From: Bifidobacterium breve
GTDB taxonomy: Bacteria > Bacteroidota > Bacteroidia > Flavobacteriales > Flavobacteriaceae
Assembly: GCA_943323545.2 (NCBI GenBank)
Contig: CALPIE020000009.1
Location: 1 to 37,660 of the forward strand
Direction of reading: 5' to 3'
DNA: 37,660 nt
Position numbers and translations under genes: made by a program. Positions 16,952 to 24,614 of this stretch are shown one piece after another (the stretch's first letter is position 1; each line of letters starts with the position of its first letter). Below the pieces are notes generated by a model that saw nothing but the letters and a program-made list of their open reading frames with translations, searched no databases and was not told the origin of the DNA.

Positions 16952-17751
16952 TGCAAAAAATAAGCCTTTTAGGTTGTGGTTGGCTTGGATTGCCATTGGC
17001 GAAATCTTTACTAGAAAAAGGATTTTTGGTAAATGGTTCAACGACTACTGAAGAAAAAATTTCACTTTTAAAAGCGTCAGGAATTCGTCCTTTTTTAATT
17101 TCCCTTGGCGGAAATGAAATTGGTAGTGAAATCAATTTATTTCTTCAAAATTCAGCAATTTTAATTATTGCGATTCCACCAAAATTACGAAGCGAATCAT
17201 CGGAAAATTTTGTTGCAAAAATTCAAAATTTAATTCCATTTATAGAAAAATCATATATTGAAAAAGTGCTGTTTGTGAGTTCAACATCAGTGTATGCCGA
17301 TGATAATTTGACTGTTACAGAAGCAATAAATCCAAAACCCAATACCGAAAACGGTAAACAAATATTAGCCACAGAACTACTTTTACAAAACAATAAAAAC
17401 TTTCAAACAACGGTGGTTCGGTTTGGTGGATTGATAGGAATCGATAGACATCCAATTGCCTTTTTATCCGGAAGGAAAAACATAGAAAATCCAGAAGCTC
17501 CCATTAATTTAATACATCAGGAAGATTGTATTGGAGTTATCGAAAGCATAATTGAAAAAGAGTGCTGGAATGAAACCTTTAATGCTGTGGCACCGTTTCA
17601 TCCGACACGAAAAACCTATTACACTCAAAAAGCTATCGAACGCAATTTACTGTTACCCGAATTTGACAAGAGTAAACCTTCTAACGGCAAAATAATATCG
17701 AGCAACAAAGTCGAACTGATTTTGAACTATCAATTTAAAAACAAATTATAA
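16951..17751 (+). CDS. NAD(P)-binding epimerase-like protein (YeeZ type)
   Basis: The 266-residue protein begins MQKISLLGCGWLGLPLAKSL, a Rossmann dinucleotide-binding motif with G8, G10 and G13. It continues with VLFVSSTSVYADD, the Ser/Tyr region typical of extended SDR nucleotide-sugar epimerases. The Tyr is not followed by the usual xxxK, so activity may differ. It most resembles the YeeZ group of SDR-like proteins, whose substrate is not settled. It overlaps the M28 gene by one base and directly abuts the next gene. Confidence 0.82.
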   Translation: MQKISLLGCGWLGLPLAKSLLEKGFLVNGSTTTEEKISLLKASGIRPFLISLGGNEIGSEINLFLQNSAILIIAIPPKLRSESSENFVAKIQNLIPFIEKSYIEKVLFVSSTSVYADDNLTVTEAINPKPNTENGKQILATELLLQNNKNFQTTVVRFGGLIGIDRHPIAFLSGRKNIENPEAPINLIHQEDCIGVIESIIEKECWNETFNAVAPFHPTRKTYYTQKAIERNLLLPEFDKSKPSNGKIISSNKVELILNYQFKNKL

Positions 17752-17997
17752 ATGAATTTTAATGATGTAATCGGAACCATAGGAGTTGGCATTATTTTAA
17801 TTGCTTACTTCTTAAATAACTTTTCATTTATTAAAAGAAATGGCAATTTGTACTTTGTTTTAAATATAATAGGAGCCAGTATTGCTTGCTATACTTCGCT
17901 CCTTATAAACTATATTCCATTTGTAATTTTAGAAGGAACTTGGGCGTTTATTAGCGTTATCAGTTTGCTAAAAAACATAAAAAAACCTCAAGAGTGA
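17752..17997 (+). CDS. Small membrane protein, CBU_0592-like
   Basis: The 81-residue product has three hydrophobic segments (about residues 6-24, 31-48 and 51-72). It opens GTIGVGIILIAYFLNNF, a pattern I associate with the CBU_0592 family of small membrane proteins. No enzymatic function can be read from it. The ATG follows the previous stop with no gap, so it is the last gene of the operon. Its TGA stop lies in the loop of the terminator that ends the operon. Confidence 0.78.
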   Translation: MNFNDVIGTIGVGIILIAYFLNNFSFIKRNGNLYFVLNIIGASIACYTSLLINYIPFVILEGTWAFISVISLLKNIKKPQE

Positions 17998-18009
17998 CTT
18001 GAGGTTTTT
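17981..18009. terminator. Bidirectional terminator with the upstream stop codon in its loop
   Basis: AAAAACCTCAAG (17981-17992) is a perfect 12-bp complement of CTTGAGGTTTTT (17998-18009). The five-base loop AGTGA contains the TGA of the small membrane protein gene. A/T runs on both sides let it serve the converging pepO gene as well. Confidence 0.9.
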
Positions 18010-18018
18010 TATTTATTT

Positions 18019-20076
18019 CTACCAAATCTTCACGCGATTCTCTGGTTTAATGTACAACTTATCGGTTTCTTTGATATCAAAGGCTTGATAAAAAGAATCT
18101 AAATTCAATAACGGTACATAAGCTCGGTACATACCTGGAGAATGCGGATCGGTTTTTACCTGATTTTTAATGGCTTCGTCACGCATTTTAGATCGCCAAA
18201 TGGTTCCCCAAGAAATGAACAATCGTTGTTCTGGTGTATACCCGTCTATTAATCCTGGATTTCCGTTTTCTTTTAAAAACAATTGCAATCCATCATAAGC
18301 CGCGTTTATTCCGCCTAAATCACCAATATTTTCTCCTAACGTAAATTTACCATCTACGAAAGTTCCTGGTAATGGTTGTAATTTACTGTATTGATCAGCC
18401 AATGCGCCACTTAATGCAGTAAATTGTTTTAAATCGTTTTCCGTCCACCAATTCTTTAAATTACCTTCTGCATTATAGCGAGAACCAGAATCGTCAAATC
18501 CGTGAGAGATTTCGTGTCCTATTACAGCTCCAATTCCACCATAATTAACTGCTTCGTCGGCTTTATAATTGTAAAATGGCGGTTGTAAAATAGCTGCTGG
18601 AAAAACAATTTCATTGTTGGTCGGGCTGTAATATGCGTTTACGGTTTGAGGTGACATTCCCCAACGGGTTTTATCAACTGGTTTTTGTAAATCGGCAATG
18701 TTCTCTTGGAAATTCCACTTGGCAACATTCTTCATATTGTCATAATAGCTTCCGCCTTCAGCACTGCTTTTGATTACCAATTTAGAATAGTCTTTCCATT
18801 TGTCTGGATATCCAATTTTTACATTTGATTTTCTTAATTTTTCGATGGCTCCTTTTCTAGTTTCTGGTGACATCCAAGTCAAATTATTGATTCGGTTTTC
18901 AAAAGCTAAAAAGATATTTTTTATCATTTTACTGGCTTTTTCTTTAGCTTCTGCCGGAAATTTTTGTTCTACGTAGAGTTTACCTAGAGCTTCTCCTACA
19001 GTACCATTTACTACTTGAAGCGCTCTTTCTTCTCTAGGTCTTTGTTTTTTGGCACCTTGAAGTGTTTGACTGTAAAAATCCCAATTGGCTTTTTCGATGT
19101 CTGTTGTTAAAATATCGGCCGATTTATTAAGCAAAGACCAACGCAAATAAGCTTTCCATTCGTCAATTTTATTATCGGTAAAAATGGATTGTAAAGCCGT
19201 CATGTATTTTGGTTGCGATACGTTAAGCGAATCTACTTTAGTGATTCCAACGCCTTTAATTAAAGCATTCCAATTTACTGCTGGTGTTAATTTTTGTAAA
19301 TCGGCAACCGTCATCATGTTATAGGTTTTTCTTCTATCTCTACGTTCAACTCTGTCTAAACGTGGAGTTGCCATTGCAATCTCTAGAGCTAAAACCTTTT
19401 TAGCGTTCACTTTAGCTTGTTCGGCATCATCACCAATAAATTGTAACATTTTGGTAACATGAAGCATATATTTTACTCTCTTTTCTTTAGAATCTGCATC
19501 TTCAGATACATAATAATCTCTATCTGGTAAACCTAAACTTCCAAGTCCAATATTAACTATATTTTTATTGCTGTTTTTAGCATCAGGACTTACTCCGATT
19601 CCATAAAAACCCAAACCACCTTGAGGTTGCATTTCGATAATTAATTTATTTAAATCTTCTATAGATTTTATTGCGTTAATTTTTGCTAACGATTCTTTAA
19701 TTGGATCCATTCCGAGTTTGTTTCTTGAAATGGTATCCATATACGTTTTATAAACATTAACAGCCTTTGCTTGATCTGATTTAGGATCTAATTTTGGGTT
19801 AGCGGCAGCTTCTTTTAAAATGGCCAAAGCATCTTTGTCGGTATTTTGACGCAATTCATCAAAGCTACCCCAACGAACTCTATCACTAGGGATTTCAGTT
19901 TCATCATACCATTTACCATTTACAAATCTAAAGAAATCATCTCCCGGTTTAACGGTTCTATCCATAAGACGAAGGGTTACTCCGGGCGTTCTAGACACTT
20001 TTTGTGCATTACTAAAAAAAGAAACTAATAAACATCCACAAACAACAACAATTTTTTTATTCCATTTAATTTTCAT
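18019..20076 (-). CDS. pepO: M13 family (PepO/neprilysin-like) metallopeptidase
   Basis: The 685-residue protein has a signal peptide (about 1-25, ending FFSNAQ) and a full-length M13 domain. The zinc site is GHEISHGFDD with H521, E522 and H525. The third ligand and support residues are E582 and D586 in GENIGDLGG, and NAYYSPTNNEIVFPA lies just before, as in the family. Neprilysin-type enzymes cut small peptides. This one should act in the periplasm or, if lipidated or exported further, outside. It starts five bases after the stop of the upstream propeller gene, so the two are co-transcribed. Confidence 0.95.
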   Translation of the reverse strand: MKIKWNKKIVVVCGCLLVSFFSNAQKVSRTPGVTLRLMDRTVKPGDDFFRFVNGKWYDETEIPSDRVRWGSFDELRQNTDKDALAILKEAAANPKLDPKSDQAKAVNVYKTYMDTISRNKLGMDPIKESLAKINAIKSIEDLNKLIIEMQPQGGLGFYGIGVSPDAKNSNKNIVNIGLGSLGLPDRDYYVSEDADSKEKRVKYMLHVTKMLQFIGDDAEQAKVNAKKVLALEIAMATPRLDRVERRDRRKTYNMMTVADLQKLTPAVNWNALIKGVGITKVDSLNVSQPKYMTALQSIFTDNKIDEWKAYLRWSLLNKSADILTTDIEKANWDFYSQTLQGAKKQRPREERALQVVNGTVGEALGKLYVEQKFPAEAKEKASKMIKNIFLAFENRINNLTWMSPETRKGAIEKLRKSNVKIGYPDKWKDYSKLVIKSSAEGGSYYDNMKNVAKWNFQENIADLQKPVDKTRWGMSPQTVNAYYSPTNNEIVFPAAILQPPFYNYKADEAVNYGGIGAVIGHEISHGFDDSGSRYNAEGNLKNWWTENDLKQFTALSGALADQYSKLQPLPGTFVDGKFTLGENIGDLGGINAAYDGLQLFLKENGNPGLIDGYTPEQRLFISWGTIWRSKMRDEAIKNQVKTDPHSPGMYRAYVPLLNLDSFYQAFDIKETDKLYIKPENRVKIW

Positions 20077-20081
20077 CTTTC

Positions 20082-23000
20082 TTACTTTTTAATTATTTTT
20101 TTGATTATTTTTTGATTATTTGCTGATATTCTAACAAAATAGAGTCCACTAGAAACTTGCGTTAAATTTAAAACTGTACTGTTGTTAGTTATTTCCAGAT
20201 TTACTTCAGATTCGATTATTTTACCAGTTATATCGTAAACTTCTATTTTTTCAATCGGATAATTATTTGAAGTAATGTTATAAATTCCTGAAGAAGGATT
20301 TGGATAAATAGAAATTGAATTTGAATCAAAACTATCAGAAGCTAAAGTACCACTAATTAAAAAATCATCAATAATTACGCCTTGATTCGTTACCGATTCG
20401 TCTGATTGAAATACAATTCTAAAAATAATATTTTGTTCTGCATTTAAATCGATTAAAGAATAATTATATGTTTTTATTACCCCGTCAGTTCCTGTCCATT
20501 GAGCGCCAACGCAATTATTACAATCGGTTCCCGAAGTTTGAGGTGTTCTATTGCTATTATACCAATTGGCTCCTTGGGTTCCTAGTATTTCCCAATTTTG
20601 ACCAAAATCTGTTGAATATTCTACATAGGCTATATCCCAATTATTTTCAAGATCAAAAGCCATTTTAAAACTAATTTGTGGATTGGCCAATTGCGTTAAA
20701 TTATAACATTCTGAAATTAAAAATGATTTGATTTGATCGGGATAGTTTCCTGTTAAAGAAGTAGAGTATACATTATTTGTTCCTGATGAAATTATTGAAC
20801 CCGCTCTTAATCCTCTAGTCCAAATACCAGTAGAACTGCCTTCATCATTTTCTAATAATTCATTTGATGGGCTTTCAAAAGTATTTGTAACATTTACAGT
20901 TCCGGCAGCATTTAAATAAAATGTACCTGAAGTTGAGTTATTATCGTTATACGAATCGTTAGCTATAGTAGAATTAACAACAAAATCATAAGCTCCTTTA
21001 CTTAATGTTGCGGTTGGCAAACTAACTGTTACTGTTTGTCCTGCATTTATTACGCCATTCCAATTATAGGTTAAAGTGCTATTATTAAATGAATAATTAA
21101 AATTGACAGTATTGATAACATTTGAGCCATTGTTTTTAATTTGAACTTGAGGCGTAATAGTAGCATTACAATTAACATTTACTGATGTAGGGCTAATTAT
21201 TTGTACTAGTTTAACATCATTTAAAGGGACTTGAACAGGAATAGCTGATTGCCAAATTCCTCTTCCGTAAGTGGATGCCACAATTTTAGCATCATCCAAA
21301 TTAATTTCTAAATCAGTAACCGAAACATTGGGTAAGTTTGTATCGAATGGTTCCCATTGTGATAAGGTATCATCTCTATAAAAAACGCCAAGACTTGTCC
21401 CAACATACAATGGGTTATTGGTATTTCTGCCTTGATGAATTATAACATTCTTGCCAATATTTGGTAAGCCTTGAGAAAAAGCCGTAAAGGTTAATCCACC
21501 ATCTAAAGATTTTAGTGTTTCTCCAGTTGTCCCAGAAGTTGTTATATAGATAATATTACTATTTGTTGAATGTACATCTACAGAAGTAATATTAGAAGCA
21601 GCATAATAAACGGCAATAAAATTAATCCCTTTATCTGTGCTTTTAAATAATATTTCATTGTCTACAACATACATTATTAAATCATTACTTGGATCAATTG
21701 CGATGCGATCTAGACTATTCCCGCTAAAAACAGTTGTACTTTGTTGCGTCCAGTTACCGTCAGTCAACTTAAACAAATTTTTATAGCAAGAAAACAATTC
21801 TCCTGTAGAATTTATAGCTAAAGGTGTAATCCAATTACCTGTTTCATTTAAAGGTTTGTCTATTGATCCCGTTAACGAATTCCCAGCGTTGTTGCTAATA
21901 TATAATCCATTCCCGTTTTGAATAAAACCATAATATAAATTACTGTTATTTGGGTGAATAGCAGTATCCATTCCGTCTGCACCATAATAATTTTTCCAAA
22001 TATTATTACTAAATGCATAACCTCCATTATCTTGCAAACCCCCAACCATTTTAGAAACACTTTGTTTTGAAACTGCTACTCTATAAAACTGACCAATTTG
22101 CGCACCTGCCGTTTTATCTGTAAATGAGGTTGCGTTATCATCAGAAATGTAAATTCCACCATCGCTACCACAATATAATTTATTGCCGTAGAATCTTAAA
22201 TAATGGATGTCAGCATGAGTATAAGCGGCGCTTTGAGGTTGGTTCCAAAAATTGACTTTTGAAACGGTTACCCCGCCGTCTAATGACTTCCAAATATTTA
22301 AACATCCTGTATAAATTTCATTTTCATTAGTATTTGAAACCGCTAAAGCTAAATCATAATAAGCTTGTGTGGATTCGAAAATATTAGTAGTCCCAGAAGT
22401 TTTTGTCCAAGTTGTACCTCCATCAATAGATCTATAAATTCCTTGAAAAGCATTTGCAGTTGTTGAACTCAGTATGTAAATGTATTGAGAATTTGCTGGA
22501 GTAACATCTAAAATTAATCTCCCCGAACTTGAAGGTAAGCCTGTGGTAATAACTGTAAATGAACTTCCTGAATTTGTAGAACGATAAAATCTATTATTAG
22601 TAACAGCATAAACAGTTGACGTAGTTCCAGGTTTTAGTCTAATTCTACCTGAAGAAAAATCTCCAGATTGAATTAAAGTCCAATTAACTCCTGCATCAAT
22701 TGTTCGATAAATTCCAAGACTAGTAGCTACCCAAAGCATATTTGAATCGGTAGGATTAATTAAAATATCGCCAGAGTAAGTAGATGTATTTGTAAATGTC
22801 AAGCCAGTAGTATTCCATGTTAATCCTCCATCTGTAGATTTTAATACCCCAACAGAGTATGTGTTAGACCCATCACAATCTCCAGTTGAGATGTAGATGT
22901 TATTTGAATTGTTATAATCAATAGCTATACCCGATACACCCATTTGGGGAAAATTATCCCCTAATGGAATCCAATTATCTCCAGAATTGGTTGATTTCCA

Positions 23001-23474
23001 GATTCCTCCAGCTGGTGCACCCATAAAAATTGTATTGGCATTATTTGGATCAACTAGTATGGTATTTATTCTTCCTTGTCCGGAAGACCATGAACCCGAA
23101 TTTGTATGTGTAAAAGGGCCAACAGATTCCCAGTTACTTAATGGGACTGCATTTGTACTATTAACTCTTTGTAAAACTTTATTTTTCTTAAAGGAATATG
23201 CATCCCACATTTCTTGGGGCGTTATTAAATACCCTTCATTATTGGTTTTATTTCTCCAATGTTCAACCCAACGCATAAAAGGTTTGTAACCACTTCCTTT
23301 TACATCTTTGTCATGATTAGTCCAATATTCATCAAACAATAGTATGGATTCATCAATTGTTATATTAGAACTTCTGGCAATCGCATTATTTTTTATCCAG
23401 GGAGCATTTATATTGTATTGGGAAAATCCCAAAAAAGAAATTAAAAAGATGGGGAATAGTAAGGTTTTTTTCAT
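20082..23474 (-). CDS. T9SS-exported VPS10/BNR-type beta-propeller protein
   Basis: With ATG 23474 the product has 1130 residues and a signal peptide (MKKTLLFPIFLISFLGFSQ). Many BNR/sortilin-type propeller repeats follow, recognisable as S-x-D-G-G-x-T-W and its variants (KSTNSGDNWIPLG, KSTDGGLTWNTTG, RSIDGGTTWTKTS, KSLDGGLTFTAFS). After about residue 720 come a CARDB-like module and a jelly-roll-like module, then a type IX sorting domain (SISIYPNPSSGIYN, SSGLYFVRIS, KKIIKK). It is likely a surface or secreted protein, perhaps carbohydrate-binding. No catalytic residues are evident. The in-frame TTG at 23495 is in the -7 box and was rejected as start. Confidence 0.9.
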   Translation of the reverse strand: MKKTLLFPIFLISFLGFSQYNINAPWIKNNAIARSSNITIDESILLFDEYWTNHDKDVKGSGYKPFMRWVEHWRNKTNNEGYLITPQEMWDAYSFKKNKVLQRVNSTNAVPLSNWESVGPFTHTNSGSWSSGQGRINTILVDPNNANTIFMGAPAGGIWKSTNSGDNWIPLGDNFPQMGVSGIAIDYNNSNNIYISTGDCDGSNTYSVGVLKSTDGGLTWNTTGLTFTNTSTYSGDILINPTDSNMLWVATSLGIYRTIDAGVNWTLIQSGDFSSGRIRLKPGTTSTVYAVTNNRFYRSTNSGSSFTVITTGLPSSSGRLILDVTPANSQYIYILSSTTANAFQGIYRSIDGGTTWTKTSGTTNIFESTQAYYDLALAVSNTNENEIYTGCLNIWKSLDGGVTVSKVNFWNQPQSAAYTHADIHYLRFYGNKLYCGSDGGIYISDDNATSFTDKTAGAQIGQFYRVAVSKQSVSKMVGGLQDNGGYAFSNNIWKNYYGADGMDTAIHPNNSNLYYGFIQNGNGLYISNNAGNSLTGSIDKPLNETGNWITPLAINSTGELFSCYKNLFKLTDGNWTQQSTTVFSGNSLDRIAIDPSNDLIMYVVDNEILFKSTDKGINFIAVYYAASNITSVDVHSTNSNIIYITTSGTTGETLKSLDGGLTFTAFSQGLPNIGKNVIIHQGRNTNNPLYVGTSLGVFYRDDTLSQWEPFDTNLPNVSVTDLEINLDDAKIVASTYGRGIWQSAIPVQVPLNDVKLVQIISPTSVNVNCNATITPQVQIKNNGSNVINTVNFNYSFNNSTLTYNWNGVINAGQTVTVSLPTATLSKGAYDFVVNSTIANDSYNDNNSTSGTFYLNAAGTVNVTNTFESPSNELLENDEGSSTGIWTRGLRAGSIISSGTNNVYSTSLTGNYPDQIKSFLISECYNLTQLANPQISFKMAFDLENNWDIAYVEYSTDFGQNWEILGTQGANWYNSNRTPQTSGTDCNNCVGAQWTGTDGVIKTYNYSLIDLNAEQNIIFRIVFQSDESVTNQGVIIDDFLISGTLASDSFDSNSISIYPNPSSGIYNITSNNYPIEKIEVYDITGKIIESEVNLEITNNSTVLNLTQVSSGLYFVRISANNQKIIKKIIKK

Positions 23475-23492
23475 AAAAATCAATTTTATGTT

Positions 23493-23500
23493 CAAATATA
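23493..23500 (-). promoter_or_regulatory. -7 box TATATTTG for the propeller-pepO operon
   Basis: On the minus strand, 23500-23493 reads TATATTTG. The ATG at 23474 follows 18 bases later. Confidence 0.6.
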
Positions 23501-23563
23501 TAAAATAATGTTACCGAATTGACTATTTAGCAAATCTAAACACAACTTTTAACAGTTGTTTTA

Positions 23564-23571
23564 TACTTTTG
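23564..23571 (+). promoter_or_regulatory. -7 box TACTTTTG for the SCO gene
   Basis: TACTTTTG lies 13 bases before the ATG at 23585, leaving a leader of about 8-9 bases. It is divergent from the propeller operon promoter. Confidence 0.55.
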
Positions 23572-23584
23572 TAAAAAAATAAAA

Positions 23585-24280
23585 ATGCTATCTGCTCTAA
23601 AAAAATACCGACTTTTTATAGGTTTCTTTTTACTGTTTTCTATACTTACAATTTCATTGTTTTATAGTGTTTTAAAACCAAAGAAGTCTTTACCAATATA
23701 TAATCCAAGTGATGTAAATCCTGAATTAGTAGATTCTACTGTTCAATATGTGGCTAAAAATCACATTATAGCCGATTTTAATTTTACCAATCAAAACGGA
23801 AAAACTATTTCACAAAAAGATTACAAAGGTAAAATTTATGTTGCCGATTTTTTCTTTACTACTTGTCCAACTATTTGTCCGAAAATGACCAATAATATGG
23901 TTTGGTTACAAAATCAAATTAAAAACAATCCGAAGGTAATGTTGCTTTCCCATTCGGTTACCCCCGATATTGATAGTGTTTCCGTATTAAAAAAATATGC
24001 TCTTAAAAAAGGCGTAATTGACAGCAAATGGAACTTGGTTACTGGTGATAAAAAAGATATTTATTACATCGCTCGAAAATCGTATATGGTTGTAAAAACT
24101 GGAAAGCCTGAGGAATTTTATGACATGGTGCATACCGAAAATTTTGTTCTTGTGGATACCAAAAGAAGAATTCGTGGTTATTACGACGGGACTAATCTTG
24201 ATGGTCCAACTGAACCTGGAATAAAAAATATAAAACAATTATTGGAGGATATCCTTTTTCTTTGTTCTGAAGAAAACTAA
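23585..24280 (+). CDS. SCO1/SenC family copper-binding thioredoxin-fold protein
   Basis: SCO proteins deliver or reduce copper for the CuA site of cytochrome c oxidase, or act as thiol redox proteins. The 231-residue protein has an N-terminal membrane anchor (about 10-29). The copper motif is FFTTCPTICPKM with C94 and C98, and the third ligand is H183 in DMVHTENFVLVD. All three ligands are intact. Its domain faces the periplasm. It is a single gene followed by a weak hairpin, and neighbours the iron uptake genes without an obvious shared promoter. Confidence 0.93.
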   Translation: MLSALKKYRLFIGFFLLFSILTISLFYSVLKPKKSLPIYNPSDVNPELVDSTVQYVAKNHIIADFNFTNQNGKTISQKDYKGKIYVADFFFTTCPTICPKMTNNMVWLQNQIKNNPKVMLLSHSVTPDIDSVSVLKKYALKKGVIDSKWNLVTGDKKDIYYIARKSYMVVKTGKPEEFYDMVHTENFVLVDTKRRIRGYYDGTNLDGPTEPGIKNIKQLLEDILFLCSEEN

Positions 24281-24283
24281 ATA

Positions 24284-24330
24284 AACAAGGTTAAAATAAA
24301 TCTTAAACTTGTTAATTATAATAATTTTTT
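24284..24330 (+). terminator. Possible terminator after the SCO gene
   Basis: AACAAG (24284-24289) pairs with CTTGTT (24308-24313), extended by TTAA/TTAA after one mismatch. A run of six T ends at 24330, some distance after the stem. It is weak and AT-rich. Confidence 0.4.
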
Positions 24331-24343
24331 CATAACAAATTCC

Positions 24344-24371
24344 TATTTTTGTATTTTAATTCAATCTAAAT
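24344..24371 (+). promoter_or_regulatory. feoA promoter with downstream CTAAAT half-site
   Basis: The -7 box TATTTTTG lies at 24344-24351. Immediately downstream, TTTTAA-N6-CTAAAT (24354-24371) is a degraded version of the palindrome at 32262-32279, with four of six bases of the left arm matching. A repressor bound here would cover the transcription start. The DtxR-family link is inferred. Confidence 0.5.
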
Positions 24372-24377
24372 AAAGCT

Positions 24378-24614
24378 TTGCAAACAACAATTGAACAACT
24401 AAAAATTGGTCAAAAGGGAATCATTTCCGATTTCAATATTGATGATATTCCGCTAAAATTGCTCGAAATGGGTTGCTTACCCGGTAATACCATTGAATTA
24501 ATTCAAGTTGCACCTTTTGGTTGTCCGTTGTATTTTAATGTAAACGATTCACATGTTGCCATTCGAGTTGAAACTGCTAAAGAAATTACAGTTGTCATTG
24601 AAAATTCTATTTAA
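24378..24614 (+). CDS. feoA: Ferrous iron transport protein A
   Basis: FeoA is a small SH3-fold protein that assists FeoB in ferrous iron uptake. The 78-residue product shows LKIGQKGIISDFN, LKLLEMGCLPGN and APFGCPLYFNVNDSHVAIR, all typical of FeoA. The only sensible start is the TTG at 24378, which gives MQTTIEQLKIGQ. Unlike the TTG codons rejected at bioF, ribF and the propeller gene, this one is not inside a TAnnTTTG box. Its TAA shares one base with the feoB ATG, so the genes are translationally coupled. Confidence 0.93.
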   Translation: MQTTIEQLKIGQKGIISDFNIDDIPLKLLEMGCLPGNTIELIQVAPFGCPLYFNVNDSHVAIRVETAKEITVVIENSI

